From Humibacillus sp. (lineage in GTDB: Bacteria; Actinomycetota; Actinomycetes; Actinomycetales; Dermatophilaceae), in NCBI GenBank assembly GCA_030452985.1, contig JAKDLG010000001.1:1-40612 (forward strand): a DNA stretch of 40,612 nt, read 5' to 3'. The translations under genes and the position numbers were made by a program. Positions 1 through 9,562 of this stretch are shown here, one piece after another (position 1 is the first letter of the stretch; each line of letters opens with the position of its first letter). The notes beneath the pieces were generated by a model, which did not search any database, was not told the origin of the DNA, and was given only the letters and a program-made list of their open reading frames with translations.

Positions 1-15
1 AGGCGCAGCCCCCTC

Positions 16-840
16 ATGGCTCGCTACGAAGGCCGTCATCGAGACGCGCCCGTCATCACACCCGTTCCCAACTCCGTTCGCGCAGCGCAACCGGCGCTCC
101 CGGCCGTTCCCGTTGAGCCTGGTGCGCTTCCGGCCGGCGAACATCCCGGCGAACACCCGTCGCGCGGCGGTCGCCGCCGCAGGATGCGCCCCCTGGTTGC
201 CGTGGGTACGGCCGCGGGCGTCGCGTTCGGTGTTCTCGGCCTGACGGCCTCGGTCAGTGCGGGGCAGGGGAACGCCGTCGACCTGTCGGTCGCGATGGTC
301 AGCCACACTGACGTGCTCGCTCGCGATGCCGTCATGGACACGGCAACGCAGGCGCAGCAGCGCGTCTCGCGTGACGTGACCCGAGTGGCCCTCTCGGCGA
401 CCGCGGTGCAGAAGGCCAAGGCCGCCGTGACCCAGGCGGCGGCGGCGAAGAGGGCGCAGGCAGCTGCCGCCGCGCGCGCCCGTGAGGCCGCGGCCCAGAA
501 GAAGCGCGTGGCCGTCATCGCCGGGGCGAAGGCAGACCCCAGGTCAGCGGCCCGGGTCCTGATGAGCGATCACGGTTGGTCGGGCGACGCTCAGTACGGC
601 TGCCTCGTCAACCTGTGGAACGGTGAGAGCGGCTGGCAGTGGTCGGCCCAGAACAGCAGTTCCGGGGCCTACGGCATCCCCCAGTCGTTGCCCGCGGGCA
701 AGATGGCCCAGTTCGGCAACGACTACCGCACGAACCCCATCACGCAGATGAAATGGGGCCTCTGGTACATCGAGAACTCGTACGGCAGCCCGTGCGCCGC
801 GTGGTCGACCTGGCAGTCGCGCAGCCCGCACTGGTACTGA
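16..840 (+). CDS. membrane-anchored transglycosylase-like (SLT/RPF-type fold) protein
   Basis: A 274-residue protein likely to act on peptidoglycan outside the cell. About 57 proline- and arginine-rich residues precede one hydrophobic segment (about 59-80), which is either an uncleaved anchor or a late signal peptide. An Ala/Lys/Arg-rich, probably helical linker (about 110-175) follows. The last 95 residues resemble the small lysozyme-like domains of actinobacterial transglycosylases: the motif LWNGESGW supplies a candidate catalytic Glu204, followed by GAYGIPQSLP and the C-terminal WYIENSYGSPCAAW. Two cysteines (196 and the one in GSPCAAW) could form a disulfide. The frame is open to the window edge with no clear ribosome site in the 15 visible upstream bases, so the true start could lie further upstream. 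The fold class is clear; the exact reaction is inferred. Confidence 0.8.
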   Translation: MARYEGRHRDAPVITPVPNSVRAAQPALPAVPVEPGALPAGEHPGEHPSRGGRRRRMRPLVAVGTAAGVAFGVLGLTASVSAGQGNAVDLSVAMVSHTDVLARDAVMDTATQAQQRVSRDVTRVALSATAVQKAKAAVTQAAAAKRAQAAAAARAREAAAQKKRVAVIAGAKADPRSAARVLMSDHGWSGDAQYGCLVNLWNGESGWQWSAQNSSSGAYGIPQSLPAGKMAQFGNDYRTNPITQMKWGLWYIENSYGSPCAAWSTWQSRSPHWY

Positions 841-894
841 CCCCCACTCTTGACCCGTACCGGTCCCCGGGGTCGACGCCTGCGCCGCTTCGGT

Positions 895-1866
895 TCAGAT
901 CTTGCGCAGTCGCACTCGTCGCACCTCGTGGTTCGACCCCTTCGAGAGCACCAGGGTCGCCCGAGACCGGGTCGGCAGGATGTTCTCGACGAGGTTCGGA
1001 CCGTTGATCTCGCGCCAGATGCGGCCCGCGGTGGCCACCGCCTCATCGTCGGAGAGCAGGGCGTAGCGGTGGAAGTAGGAGTCGGGGTCGGAGAAGGCGG
1101 TCTGCCGCAGCCGCAGGAAGCGGTCGACGTACCACGTGCGCACGTCGTCGACCCAGGCATCGACGTACACCGAGAAGTCGAAGAAGTCGCTGATCGCGAG
1201 CCCGGCACCTCGCACCGGGTGCACCCGCGGCGCCTGGAGCACGTTGAGCCCCTCCACGATGAGCACGTCGGGCTGGCTCACCACCGTGCGCTCACCTTTC
1301 ACGATGTCGTAGGTGAGGTGGGAGTAGACGGGTGCGGAGACCTCGGCCCGTCCCGACTTGACCTCGGTGACGAACCGCAACAGCGCGCGGCGGTCGTACG
1401 ACTCAGGGAAGCCTTTGCGTTGCAGGATCCCTCGTCGTTCGAGCTCGGCGTTGGGAAAGAGGAAGCCGTCGGTCGTCACCAGCTCGACGTGCGGTGTGTC
1501 AGGCCACCGGGCGAGCATCTCGCGCAGGATGCGGGCGGTGGTCGACTTGCCGACCGCCACCGAGCCGGCCACTCCGATGACGAAAGGGGTGCGGGCCGGA
1601 CGCTCGCCCAGGAAGTCGCTCGTCACCTGGTGCAGCCGACGGGTGCCGGCGACGTAGAAGTTCAACAGGCGGGAGAGCGGCAGGTAGACGTCCTCGATCT
1701 CGCGGAGGTCGACGCGGTCGCCGAGGCCACGCAGGCGAGTCAGGTCGTGGTCGTCGAGGCTGAGGGGCAGGTTCTGGCGCAGCCGCGACCACGCCGCGCG
1801 GTCGAGCTCGAGGTACGGCGAGTGGATGGGGGTGAGTGCACCCGTTCCCGTGGCTGGCTGCGACAC
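895..1866 (-). CDS. coaA: type I pantothenate kinase CoaA
   Basis: Phosphorylates pantothenate with ATP, the first committed step of coenzyme A synthesis, in the cytosol. The P-loop [12 protein letters not shown] lies at about residues 98-109, followed by [28 protein letters not shown] and VEGLNVLQ, all typical of prokaryotic type I PanK. The C-terminus [14 protein letters not shown]...VRLRKI matches the actinobacterial form closely. I chose the GTG at 1866 (323 residues), which fits the usual 310-325 length. The frame stays open to an ATG at 1938, but that codon overlaps the ATG of the divergent glmS and would add 24 unconserved residues. A GACAAT hexamer ends 6 nt before the GTG, so this mRNA may be leaderless. 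Function is certain; the start is less so. Confidence 0.95.
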   Translation of the reverse strand: MSQPATGTGALTPIHSPYLELDRAAWSRLRQNLPLSLDDHDLTRLRGLGDRVDLREIEDVYLPLSRLLNFYVAGTRRLHQVTSDFLGERPARTPFVIGVAGSVAVGKSTTARILREMLARWPDTPHVELVTTDGFLFPNAELERRGILQRKGFPESYDRRALLRFVTEVKSGRAEVSAPVYSHLTYDIVKGERTVVSQPDVLIVEGLNVLQAPRVHPVRGAGLAISDFFDFSVYVDAWVDDVRTWYVDRFLRLRQTAFSDPDSYFHRYALLSDDEAVATAGRIWREINGPNLVENILPTRSRATLVLSKGSNHEVRRVRLRKI

Positions 1867-1937
1867 CCGGCCATTGTCGCCCACCGCGGCGCTGCAGTGA
1901 CCCGGGGGCCCGCATCGGTCCCTTAGGGTGGTCGTCA
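1867..1937. promoter_or_regulatory. divergent coaA/glmS promoter region
   Basis: About 70 bases separate the chosen coaA start from the glmS start. On the plus strand TAGGGT (1924-1929) lies 7 nt before the glmS ATG at 1937. On the minus strand GACAAT (1878-1873) lies 6 nt before the coaA GTG at 1866. Both spacings place a transcription start on the start codon itself. No -35 consensus is visible. TAGGGTGG could also act as a weak ribosome site for glmS, so the leaderless reading remains an inference. Confidence 0.45.
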
Positions 1938-3796
1938 TGTGCGGGATCGTGGGCTACGTGGGCCGGGTCGAAGACGACGGTGCGCTCGATGTCGTGATGG
2001 AGGGTCTCGCGCGTCTCGAGTACCGGGGCTACGACTCAGCCGGTGTCGCGCTGGTTACGGGAGATCACACCTCGACCCGCAAGAAGTCAGGCAAGCTCGC
2101 CAACCTGAGGGCCGAGCTGGAGGCGGACCCGCTGCCGCCGTCCACGACCGGCATCGGCCACACTCGCTGGGCCACGCACGGCGGGCCCACCGATGAGAAC
2201 GCCCACCCGCACCGGGGCGGCGCCGACGGCAAGCTGGCCCTCATCCACAACGGCATCATCGAGAACTTTCACTCGCTCAAGGGCAGCCTGCTCAATCGGG
2301 GCACCGTCTTCACCAGCGAGACCGACACCGAGGTCGTGGCCCACCTGCTCGCGGCCGCCTACGAGCAGCACGGTGAGCTCACCGACGCGATGCGGGCCGT
2401 GGTCGCCGACCTCGAAGGGGCCTTCACGCTGCTGGCGATCCACGCCGACCAGCCGGGTGTCGTGGTCGGCGCGAGGCGCAACAGCCCGCTGGTCGTCGGC
2501 CTCGGAGACGGTGCCAACTACCTGGGCTCCGACGTCGCCGCCTTCATCGGCCACACCCGTCAGGCGCTCGAGCTCGACCAGGACCAGATCGTCACCATCA
2601 CCGCCGACAGCGTCACGGTGACGGGCTTCGACGGCTCGCCAGCCGAGGGCAGGGCCTTCGAGGTCACCTGGGACGCCGCCGCCGCCGAGAAGGGCGGTTA
2701 CACCACCTTCATGGAGAAGGAGATCCACGACCAGCCCCACGCGGTGGCCGACACTCTGCTCGGTCGCACCGACGCCGACGGGCGGCTCACTCTCGACGAG
2801 ATGGACATCACCGAGCAGCAGCTGCAGCAGATCGACCGCATCATCGTCGTCGCCTGCGGAACAGCTGCCTACGCCGGCCTGGTTGCCAAGTACGCCATCG
2901 AACGCTGGACCCGGATCCCTGTCGAGGTGGCCCTGGCCCACGAGTTCCGTTACTGCGACCCGATCGTCGACGACCGCACGCTCGTGGTCTCGATCAGCCA
3001 GTCGGGCGAGACGATGGACACGCTGATGGCAGTCAAGCACGCCAGGCTGTTGGGAGCCCTGACGATCTCGGTGTGCAACACCCACGGGTCCACGATCCCG
3101 CGCGAGTCGGATGCCGTGCTCTACACCCACGCCGGCCCTGAGATCGCGGTCGCCTCCACCAAGGCCTTCCTCGCGCAGATCACCGCCTGCTACGTGCTCG
3201 GCCTCTACCTCGCCCAGCTCCGGGGTGGCTCGTTCGCCGATGACGCGCAGGCGGTGATGAAGCAGCTCGGCGAGGTGCCCGACAAGATCGAGACCCTGCT
3301 CGGCCGGATGGACCGGGTCAAGGAGATCGCCGGCTTCATGGCCGACACGCGCTCCGTGCTCTTCCTCGGCCGGCACGTCGGGTACCCGGTGGCGATGGAG
3401 GGAGCCCTGAAGCTGAAAGAGCTCGCCTACATCCACGCCGAGGGTTTCGCCGCCGGCGAGCTCAAGCACGGCCCGATCGCGCTGATCGAGCCGGGCCAGC
3501 CGGTGTTCGTCATCGTGCCCTCGCCCTCGAGCGAGCACGGGCTGCACGGCAAGGTCGTGAGCAACATCCAGGAGATCCGGGCTCGGGGAGCGCGCACCAT
3601 CGTCATCGCGGAGGAGGGTGACGAGGCGGTCGAGCCCTTCGCCGACGAGGTGATCCGGGTGCCGGTGACCGCGCCCCTGCTGGCGCCGTTGCTGACCGTC
3701 GTCCCGTTGCAGGTCTTCGCGCTGTGGCTCTCGACCGCGAAGGGTCTCGACGTCGACCAGCCCCGCAACCTCGCGAAGTCGGTGACCGTCGAGTGA
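1937..3796 (+). CDS. glmS: glutamine--fructose-6-phosphate aminotransferase (isomerizing)
   Basis: Makes glucosamine-6-phosphate from fructose-6-phosphate and glutamine, the entry step to peptidoglycan amino sugars. The 619-residue protein begins MCGIVGYVG, which places the N-terminal nucleophile Cys directly after Met as class II glutaminases require. This fixes the start at the ATG 1937 rather than the in-frame GTG at 1928. The glutaminase half carries RWATHG and HNGIIENF. Two SIS sugar-isomerase domains follow at about 290-430 ([11 protein letters not shown]) and 460-600 ([10 protein letters not shown]). The C-terminus [13 protein letters not shown] is the family hallmark. Length matches full-length GlmS. 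No ribozyme-like leader is present; the upstream space is too short. Confidence 0.98.
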   Translation: MCGIVGYVGRVEDDGALDVVMEGLARLEYRGYDSAGVALVTGDHTSTRKKSGKLANLRAELEADPLPPSTTGIGHTRWATHGGPTDENAHPHRGGADGKLALIHNGIIENFHSLKGSLLNRGTVFTSETDTEVVAHLLAAAYEQHGELTDAMRAVVADLEGAFTLLAIHADQPGVVVGARRNSPLVVGLGDGANYLGSDVAAFIGHTRQALELDQDQIVTITADSVTVTGFDGSPAEGRAFEVTWDAAAAEKGGYTTFMEKEIHDQPHAVADTLLGRTDADGRLTLDEMDITEQQLQQIDRIIVVACGTAAYAGLVAKYAIERWTRIPVEVALAHEFRYCDPIVDDRTLVVSISQSGETMDTLMAVKHARLLGALTISVCNTHGSTIPRESDAVLYTHAGPEIAVASTKAFLAQITACYVLGLYLAQLRGGSFADDAQAVMKQLGEVPDKIETLLGRMDRVKEIAGFMADTRSVLFLGRHVGYPVAMEGALKLKELAYIHAEGFAAGELKHGPIALIEPGQPVFVIVPSPSSEHGLHGKVVSNIQEIRARGARTIVIAEEGDEAVEPFADEVIRVPVTAPLLAPLLTVVPLQVFALWLSTAKGLDVDQPRNLAKSVTVE

Positions 3797-3854
3797 GCAC
3801 CCACCCCGGCACCCGATTCATCGCGTTCACCCGGCGCACCGGGGCGCGGCGGCC

Positions 3855-4205
3855 GTGATCATCGGCGTGGGTATCGACGTGGTCGACATCGAGAGGTTCG
3901 CCAAGGCCCTCCGGCGTACTCCGGCCCTGCGTGACCGACTTTTCACCTCGGAGGAGCGTGGTCTCGGAATCGCCTCGCTGGCAGCGCGGTTCGCCGCCAA
4001 GGAAGCGCTGGCGAAGTCACTGGGTGCGCCGGCCGGCATGCACTGGACCGACGCTCGGGTCGTCACGGACCGGAGCGGTAAGCCCTCTCTCGAGATTGTC
4101 GGCACCGTGCACTCCCGTGCGAGCGATCTCGGGGTCGACGCCTTTCACGTCTCGCTCTCACACGACGCCGGTGTGGCGTCCGCCGTCGTGATCGCGGAGG
4201 GCTGA
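3855..4205 (+). CDS. acpS: holo-[acyl-carrier-protein] synthase
   Basis: Transfers 4'-phosphopantetheine from CoA to the serine of acyl carrier proteins. The 116-residue length is typical of AcpS. The opening [12 protein letters not shown] contains the Mg2+-binding Asp, and [13 protein letters not shown] contains the second metal-binding Glu and the conserved Lys. It starts with GTG at 3855; no good ribosome site is visible. Its TGA shares one base with the ATG of the next gene (TGATG), so translation is probably coupled to nnr. Using CoA as a substrate, it links functionally to coaA upstream. Confidence 0.95.
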   Translation: MIIGVGIDVVDIERFAKALRRTPALRDRLFTSEERGLGIASLAARFAAKEALAKSLGAPAGMHWTDARVVTDRSGKPSLEIVGTVHSRASDLGVDAFHVSLSHDAGVASAVVIAEG

Positions 4206-5719
4206 TGATCCACGCCCACTCGGTCACGAGCGTTCGTGCCGCCGAAGCAGCGGCCATGGCTGAGCTTCCCGATGGCGAACTGATGCGTCGTGCTGCCCAG
4301 GGGCTTGCTGAGGTCGCCGCCGCGCGCCTCGATGACTGCGAAGGCTCCACGGCCGTGGCGCTGATAGGCGGCGGCGACAACGGGGGCGATGCCCTGTATG
4401 CCGCTGCTCTGCTCATCGAGGCTGGGTTCGCTTGTGCGGCCGTGCTGGTTCCCGAGAACGGTCGCGAGGGGGTTCACCGCGGCGCGCTCGAGGAGGCCGA
4501 ACGGCAGGGGGTGAACATCGTCGTGGCCGCTGACGACGACGATGAAGACACTGGACACGCCACGGAGAGCCTGGCCCTCGTGGCCGAGGCTGACCTGGTG
4601 CTCGACGGCATCGTCGGCATCGGTGGGCACCCGGGTCTGCGAACGCGCGCTTCGGCGCTCGTCGACGCTATCGACGATGACGCCTGGGTGATCGCCGTCG
4701 ACCTTGCCAGCGGGCTCGACCCGGCCGGAGAGGTCGCCGCCGACGACACGGTGTGGGCCGACGAGACGGTGACGTTCGGCACGCCCAAACCGGTGCACCT
4801 GTTGCCCGCGGGCGAACCGGCATCCGGCCGGCTGACCGTGATCGACATCGGCGTCGACTTCAGCGAACGGCAGGCGGCGGTCGAGCGCCTCGTCTGGGAC
4901 GACGTCGCGGCGCTCTGGCCGGTACCGGGCCCGAGCGACGACAAGTACTCCCGGGGCGTGCTGGGTGTCGTGGCCGGGGGCGAGTCGTACGCCGGAGCCG
5001 CAGTGCTCTGCGTCACCGCAGCCCTGGAGGCCGGCGTCGGCATGGTGCGCTACGTGGGTACCCCGACCCCCACGGGACTGGTTCGGGCGGCGGCGCCAGA
5101 AGCGGTCATCGGCTCCGGGCAGGTCCAGGCCTGGGTCCTCGGCCCGGGGTTCGACCCCGACGCCGACGGTGAACAGGCCCACTCCCAGTTCCGGGCGGCG
5201 CACGACGCGCTTGCCTCCGAGCTGCCGGTCGTGGTCGACGCCGGCGCCCTCGGCCTGCTCGACGGCACGCGTACCGCGGTGACCCTGATCACCCCGCACG
5301 CCGGTGAGGCTGCCACGCTGCTGAGCCGACTGGGTTCTGTTGAGGTCACCCGGGCCGACGTCGAGGCCGGCCCGCTCGAGCACGCTCGAGAGCTCGCGGC
5401 GCTCACGAACGCGACCGTGCTGCTCAAGGGCTCCACGACCCTGGTCGTCAGCCCCGACGAGAAGCCGGTCCGCTCCCAGGCCGACGCCACCCCATGGTTG
5501 GCGACGGCCGGCTCGGGTGACGTGCTGGCCGGAGTGGTGGGAGCCCTGCTCGCTTCCGGTCTGTCGGCCGCTGACGCTGGGTCGCTCGGCGCTCTCGTTC
5601 ACGGGGTGGCCGGCAACCGCGTCTCGGGCGGCGGCCCGGTCCGTGCCCTCGCCCTCGCGCACGGTATCCGGCCCACGGTGGCTCACCTGCTCGTGCGCGC
5701 CGGTTCGACGGGCCACTGA
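4205..5719 (+). CDS. nnr: bifunctional NAD(P)H-hydrate epimerase / ADP-dependent NAD(P)H-hydrate dehydratase
   Basis: Repairs hydrated NADH and NADPH: the N-terminal YjeF_N domain (about 1-210) epimerises R-NAD(P)HX and the C-terminal ribokinase-like domain (about 225-500) dehydrates S-NAD(P)HX using ADP. The epimerase half shows IGGGDNGGDALYAA and DLASGLDPAGE. The dehydratase half shows GVLGVVAGGESYAGAA, ITPHAGEAATLL and TAGSGDVLAGVVG, whose Asp is the expected catalytic base. The 504-residue length is right for the fused form. The start overlaps the acpS stop by one base. An Asp/Glu run (ADDDDEDTGH) in the epimerase half looks like a surface loop insertion. Confidence 0.95.
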   Translation: MIHAHSVTSVRAAEAAAMAELPDGELMRRAAQGLAEVAAARLDDCEGSTAVALIGGGDNGGDALYAAALLIEAGFACAAVLVPENGREGVHRGALEEAERQGVNIVVAADDDDEDTGHATESLALVAEADLVLDGIVGIGGHPGLRTRASALVDAIDDDAWVIAVDLASGLDPAGEVAADDTVWADETVTFGTPKPVHLLPAGEPASGRLTVIDIGVDFSERQAAVERLVWDDVAALWPVPGPSDDKYSRGVLGVVAGGESYAGAAVLCVTAALEAGVGMVRYVGTPTPTGLVRAAAPEAVIGSGQVQAWVLGPGFDPDADGEQAHSQFRAAHDALASELPVVVDAGALGLLDGTRTAVTLITPHAGEAATLLSRLGSVEVTRADVEAGPLEHARELAALTNATVLLKGSTTLVVSPDEKPVRSQADATPWLATAGSGDVLAGVVGALLASGLSAADAGSLGALVHGVAGNRVSGGGPVRALALAHGIRPTVAHLLVRAGSTGH

Positions 5720-5836
5720 CCTGATGAGGCACCGGATGCATCCGGCCGTCCGGCCGGGCCAGGGCCCGTGGCTTCGGAACGGGGGCCGGCTTTCCCTTCT
5801 CGCTCTGGCCCGCCGCGACATGGAATGATTCGCCGA

Positions 5837-7048
5837 ATGACACCGAGCCACGCCGCCGGCGACCCGCACTCCGCCGAAGGGGACCCGACTCACGGCCCGG
5901 CCTCGCCGACCGAGGGCCTGACCGGGTGGGCCGAGATCGACCTGTCGGCGCTCGAGCACAACGTGCGCACGCTGCGCGACCTTGCGCCCCACGCTGACTT
6001 CATGGCCGTGGTCAAGGCCGACGCCTACGGTCACGGCCTGCTGCCCGTGGCCCGGGCGGCCGTGCAAGCTGGTGCCGGTTGGCTTGGCGTCGCGCAGTTC
6101 TCGGAGGCCTTCGCCCTGCGAGACGCGGGTCTCGACACCCGGCTGCTCACCTGGCTGAGCGTTCCCGGCGCCGACTTCACCGGTGCGGTGCGACGACACA
6201 TCGACCTCTCGGCGTCGGCCCCTTGGGTGCTCGAGGAGGTCGCGGCCGCGGCCCGCACCGTGGGCACGACGGCACGAGTGCACCTCAAGGTCGACACCGG
6301 ACTCGGGCGGGGTGGCGCGTTCGGCAGCGACTTCACCACCCTGGTGGGCCGCGCCCGCGCCCTCGAGGCGGAGGGGTCGATCCGCGTCGTCGGCATCTGG
6401 ACCCACTTCGCGTTCGCCGACGCCCCGCGGCACCCGACGGTCATCGCCCAGCAGGAGCGCTTCTTCGAGGCGGTGGCCGAGGCTGAGCAGGCCGGCATCC
6501 GGCCCGAGGTGCGTCACCTGGCCAACTCGGCGGCGACTCTCGTGCACCCCTCCGCCCAGGCCGATCTCGTGCGTCCGGGCATCGCCATGTACGGGCTCAC
6601 CCCCGTGCCACAGATCGACGACGACTTCGGCCTTCGGCCGGTCATGAGCCTGCGGATGCGGCTGGCGCTCGTCAAGCGTCTGCCGGCCGGTCAGGGCATC
6701 AGCTACGGCCACACCTACGCGCCGAAGGTCGACACAGTCGTCGGTCTCGTGCCGGCCGGGTACGCCGATGGGGTCCCTCGCAACGCCTCGAACGTGGGCC
6801 CGGTCAGCATCGGGGCCCGACGCACCACCATCGCCGGACGCGTCTGCATGGACCAGTTCGTCGTCGACCTCGGGCCCGACAGCGACGCTACCGCCGGCGA
6901 TGTCATCACCATGTTCGGCGCCGGCCCGGGCGTGCCGACCGCGCAGGAGTGGGCCGATGCGACCGGCACCATCAGCTATGAGATCGTGACCCGCATCGGG
7001 GCACGGGTGCCGCGCATCAGCGTCGGCGGCTCGCAGGGTCGGTCATGA
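5837..7048 (+). CDS. alr: alanine racemase
   Basis: PLP enzyme interconverting L- and D-alanine for peptidoglycan. The PLP-binding Lys60 lies in VVKADAYGHG and the second catalytic residue, Tyr290, in GISYGHTY. VCMDQFVVDLG and TRIGARVPR complete the C-terminal beta domain. I took the ATG at 5837 (403 residues). In-frame starts at 5825 and 5768 would only add poorly conserved sequence, and the first 28 residues of the chosen form are already Pro/His/Gly-rich and unlike the domain. The stop overlaps the next start in an ATGA. The position just before tsaE/tsaB/rimI/tsaD matches mycobacterial gene order. Confidence 0.95.
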   Translation: MTPSHAAGDPHSAEGDPTHGPASPTEGLTGWAEIDLSALEHNVRTLRDLAPHADFMAVVKADAYGHGLLPVARAAVQAGAGWLGVAQFSEAFALRDAGLDTRLLTWLSVPGADFTGAVRRHIDLSASAPWVLEEVAAAARTVGTTARVHLKVDTGLGRGGAFGSDFTTLVGRARALEAEGSIRVVGIWTHFAFADAPRHPTVIAQQERFFEAVAEAEQAGIRPEVRHLANSAATLVHPSAQADLVRPGIAMYGLTPVPQIDDDFGLRPVMSLRMRLALVKRLPAGQGISYGHTYAPKVDTVVGLVPAGYADGVPRNASNVGPVSIGARRTTIAGRVCMDQFVVDLGPDSDATAGDVITMFGAGPGVPTAQEWADATGTISYEIVTRIGARVPRISVGGSQGRS

Positions 7049-8352
7049 GCCCACCGCTGGGCCGCAACCCGGTGCTCGGCATCGCCGCCGCCGCAGTCGG
7101 TGTTGCTGCCGCCGCGGCCGCAGGGCTGGCGGCCGACCGCGCCACGCGACACCGGGCCGCGATGTCAGCTCTCGAGACACCCGAGCTGCTCGACGTCGTT
7201 GCCGACGAGGAGCACATCGTGCTCACCGACGACGGAGTGCCGCTGCACGTCGAGATCGACCTGCCGCATCCCGAGGATGCCGCCGCGGCCGCGGTGGGTA
7301 CCGCCCGAGGCGGCCGCCCGGAGAAGCTCCCCACCGTCGTGCTGACGCACGGTTACTGCCTCAGTCTGCGGTGCTGGACCTACCAGCGTCGCGCCTTCCG
7401 CGAAGCGGGCTTCAAGGTCATCAGCTGGGACCAACGCGGTCATGGCCGCTCCGGTCGCGGGGCGTCCGAGAGCTACGTCATCGACCGGCTCGGCGCCGAC
7501 CTGCACGCGGTGATCGCGCAGTTCGCGCCCGATGACGACCTCGTGCTCATCGGGCACTCGATGGGCGGCATGACGATCATGGCGTTCGGTGAGCAGTACC
7601 CCGGGGTGCTGCGTGACCGGGTCACCGGGGTTGCCTTCATCGGTACGAGTCCCGGCGGGCTCACGCTCGCCAACGGTGGTCGGCTCGCCACGACCGCCCG
7701 CATTCTGCTCGAGCGGCTCGGCCCGAGTGTGCTCACCCCCCTCAGCAAGCGCCCTGACGTCTTCGGCACGATTCGCCGCGTGGGCAAGGACGTCGAGCTC
7801 TTTCTCGTCGAGCAGAACTCCTTCGCCTCGCCCGTGCCGCGCTCGGTCGTGCGCTACACCGCCGACATCCTGCTCAGCACACCGCTCGATGTCATCAACG
7901 GCTATCTCAAGACCTTCGACGGCTTCGACAAGCGACCGGTGTTGGCCCAGTTCCGTCACGCCATGGTGCTGGTCTTCAACGGCCGCCAGGACATCCTCAC
8001 CCCGCCGGCCCACAGCGAGCTGATCGTCGAGGCCATCCCCGGCGCCGAGCACGTGCTCGTCAACGACGCCGGTCACGTCATCATGCTCGAGCACCCCGAT
8101 CTGCTCAACAGCCACCTGATCGACCTCATCGAGCATTCGACCCGTGCGCATGCCGACGACACGCCGCCCGAGCCGGGGCCGAGGGTGCGCAAGGTGGTCA
8201 CGGACGTCGCCAAAGCACGGCGCCTGCGGCGGATGGAGAAGCAGGCCGACGAGATCGTCAGGGCCGGCCGTGGGGTCAAGACCGCGAAGTCCAAGAAACC
8301 GGTTGCGACGAAGGCACCAGTGCAGCGTGAGAAGCGCTCCCGTGGAGCGTGA
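7045..8352 (+). CDS. alpha/beta hydrolase with basic C-terminal tail
   Basis: A 435-residue alpha/beta-hydrolase whose substrate I cannot name. Residues 1-32 include an Ala-rich hydrophobic stretch that may be an anchor or signal. The catalytic core shows the oxyanion motif LTHGYCLS, WDQRGHGRS, the nucleophile elbow GHSMGG with Ser172, and a late DAGHVIMLEHP that probably supplies the His. An Asp in FNGRQDILTPP is the likely third triad member. The last 50 residues are Lys/Arg-rich (KSKKPVATKAP) and outside the fold. It is locked between alr (4-nt overlap) and tsaE (11-nt overlap), so it is presumably co-transcribed with them. A role in cell envelope or lipid metabolism is only a guess from context. 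Confidence 0.85.
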   Translation: MSPPLGRNPVLGIAAAAVGVAAAAAAGLAADRATRHRAAMSALETPELLDVVADEEHIVLTDDGVPLHVEIDLPHPEDAAAAAVGTARGGRPEKLPTVVLTHGYCLSLRCWTYQRRAFREAGFKVISWDQRGHGRSGRGASESYVIDRLGADLHAVIAQFAPDDDLVLIGHSMGGMTIMAFGEQYPGVLRDRVTGVAFIGTSPGGLTLANGGRLATTARILLERLGPSVLTPLSKRPDVFGTIRRVGKDVELFLVEQNSFASPVPRSVVRYTADILLSTPLDVINGYLKTFDGFDKRPVLAQFRHAMVLVFNGRQDILTPPAHSELIVEAIPGAEHVLVNDAGHVIMLEHPDLLNSHLIDLIEHSTRAHADDTPPEPGPRVRKVVTDVAKARRLRRMEKQADEIVRAGRGVKTAKSKKPVATKAPVQREKRSRGA

Positions 8353-8827
8353 GCTGCACTGGGCCGACGTGGCGGCCACCCAGGCCTTCGGTCGGCGGCT
8401 CGGCGCGCTGCTGCGCGGCGGCGACGTGCTCGTGCTCACGGGTGACCTCGGGGCCGGCAAGACGACGCTGACCCAGGCCCTCGGCGAGGGCCTGGGCGTG
8501 CGCGGACCGATCACCTCCCCGACCTTCGTGATCGCCAGGCTCCATCCGTCCCTCGTCGGTGGGCCCGACCTCGTCCACGTCGATGCCTACCGACTCGGCA
8601 GCGCGATCGAGCTCGACGACCTCGACCTCGACGCCGACCTCGACCACAGCGTCACCGTCGTCGAGTGGGGTGCCGGCCTGGCAGAGCAGCTGAGCGATGA
8701 GCGGCTCGAGGTCGTCCTCCGAGGTGACGACGAACGAACCGCCCGCATCACCGGCTTCGGTGACCACTGGGATGCCGTGCTGTCCCAGCTCGACGCCCCA
8801 GGCGGGCTCGCCCGCGCCGGCGGGTAG
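8342..8827 (+). CDS. tsaE: tRNA t6A biosynthesis ATPase TsaE
   Basis: P-loop ATPase that drives turnover of the TsaB-TsaD complex making N6-threonylcarbamoyladenosine at tRNA position 37. The 161-residue protein has Walker A GDLGAGKTT at 34-42 (Lys40), the conserved ITSPTFVI switch, HVDAYRL (Asp81) and VVEWG, all in family order. The open frame begins much earlier inside the hydrolase gene. I chose the GTG at 8342 because VERELHWADV aligns with family N-termini; another GTG lies at 8327. Its TAG stop at 8825-8827 also forms the start of the putative tsaB -10 element. Confidence 0.95.
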   Translation: MERELHWADVAATQAFGRRLGALLRGGDVLVLTGDLGAGKTTLTQALGEGLGVRGPITSPTFVIARLHPSLVGGPDLVHVDAYRLGSAIELDDLDLDADLDHSVTVVEWGAGLAEQLSDERLEVVLRGDDERTARITGFGDHWDAVLSQLDAPGGLARAGG

Positions 8828-8837
8828 CCTGTCGTCG
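8825..8837 (+). promoter_or_regulatory. putative leaderless promoter of tsaB, overlapping the tsaE stop codon
   Basis: TAGCCT (8825-8830) is followed by six bases and then the GTG start of tsaB at 8837, placing a transcription start on the start codon. The TAG of the hexamer is also the stop codon of tsaE. No ribosome-binding sequence lies in this gap, which supports either leaderless initiation or reinitiation. No -35 element is evident. Confidence 0.4.
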
Positions 8838-9562
8838 TGCAGCTGCTCGCGATCGACACCTCGACGTCAGCCATCACCGTGGCGTTGCACGACGGGTTCC
8901 GGGTCACCGCCGAGTCGACCACCCTGGACCCCCGAGCCCACGCCGAGCACCTCGCGCCCGGCATCCGCGACGTGCTGGGGCAGGTTGGTGTCGAGCCGGG
9001 TGCGGTCACCGGAGTGGTCGTGGGAATCGGGCCCGGTCCCTTCACCGGGCTGCGCGTCGGCATCGTCACCGCCCGCACCTTCGGCTATGCCCTGGGCGTG
9101 CCGGTGCGGGGCCTGTGCAGCCACGAGGCCCTCGCCCACCAGTCGTGGCTGGCCGGCCGACGCGGCGAGCTGCTGGTGGCGACCGATGCCCGTCGCAAGG
9201 AGGTGTACGCGGCTGCCTTCTCCCTGACGCGGGCCGGGTCCGAGCGGATGGGCGACGTCATCGTTGCGAGACCGGCCGACCTGCCCGAACACTGGCGGTC
9301 GCTGCCCACGATCGGGCGTGGCCCGTTGCTGTACCCCGACAGCCTGCCCGGCGGCATCCCGTCGGGTGGGGTCGGCGGCGACCTGTTGGACGTGTCCGCC
9401 GGTGCTCTCGCCGATCTCGCCGCCCGGCGCTGGTCTGCGGGCGAAGCGCTGGCGACAGCGGCCCTCGAGCCCGGGGGAGGGTTCGACGGGCTCGAGCCCC
9501 TCTACCTGCGCCGGCCCGATACGCAACCGGCTCCTCCGAGCCGCAAGTCGACACTCGGATGA
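8837..9562 (+). CDS. tsaB: tRNA t6A biosynthesis scaffold protein TsaB
   Basis: Inactive ASKHA-fold paralogue that pairs with TsaD in the t6A threonylcarbamoyl transferase complex. The 241-residue protein starts LLAIDTSTSAITVAL and contains GIGPGPFTGLRVGI and DARRKEVYAAAF, the standard TsaB signatures. The metal-binding HxxxH motif of TsaD is absent, as expected for TsaB. It starts with GTG and has no Shine-Dalgarno sequence. It ends with ATGA shared with rimI. The tsaE-tsaB-rimI-tsaD order is a classic bacterial arrangement. Confidence 0.95.
   Translation: MQLLAIDTSTSAITVALHDGFRVTAESTTLDPRAHAEHLAPGIRDVLGQVGVEPGAVTGVVVGIGPGPFTGLRVGIVTARTFGYALGVPVRGLCSHEALAHQSWLAGRRGELLVATDARRKEVYAAAFSLTRAGSERMGDVIVARPADLPEHWRSLPTIGRGPLLYPDSLPGGIPSGGVGGDLLDVSAGALADLAARRWSAGEALATAALEPGGGFDGLEPLYLRRPDTQPAPPSRKSTLG

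Noticed and set aside
1-15. c-di-AMP (ydaO) riboswitch often found before actinobacterial cell-wall hydrolase genes
   Set aside because: Only 15 bases upstream of the first gene are in the window, so nothing can be said.
1928-1936. GTG 1928 as the glmS start
   Set aside because: GlmS needs Cys directly after the initiator Met, which only the ATG at 1937 provides.
1867-1938. ATG 1938 as the coaA start
   Set aside because: It would overlap the glmS start codon and add 24 residues not seen in the family; GTG 1866 fits length and spacing better.
4145-6712. Very long minus-strand frames (for example across acpS-nnr-alr, glmS, groEL, guaB and mnhD)
   Set aside because: These are shadows of strongly GC-biased genes on the other strand; they show no domains and low-complexity composition.
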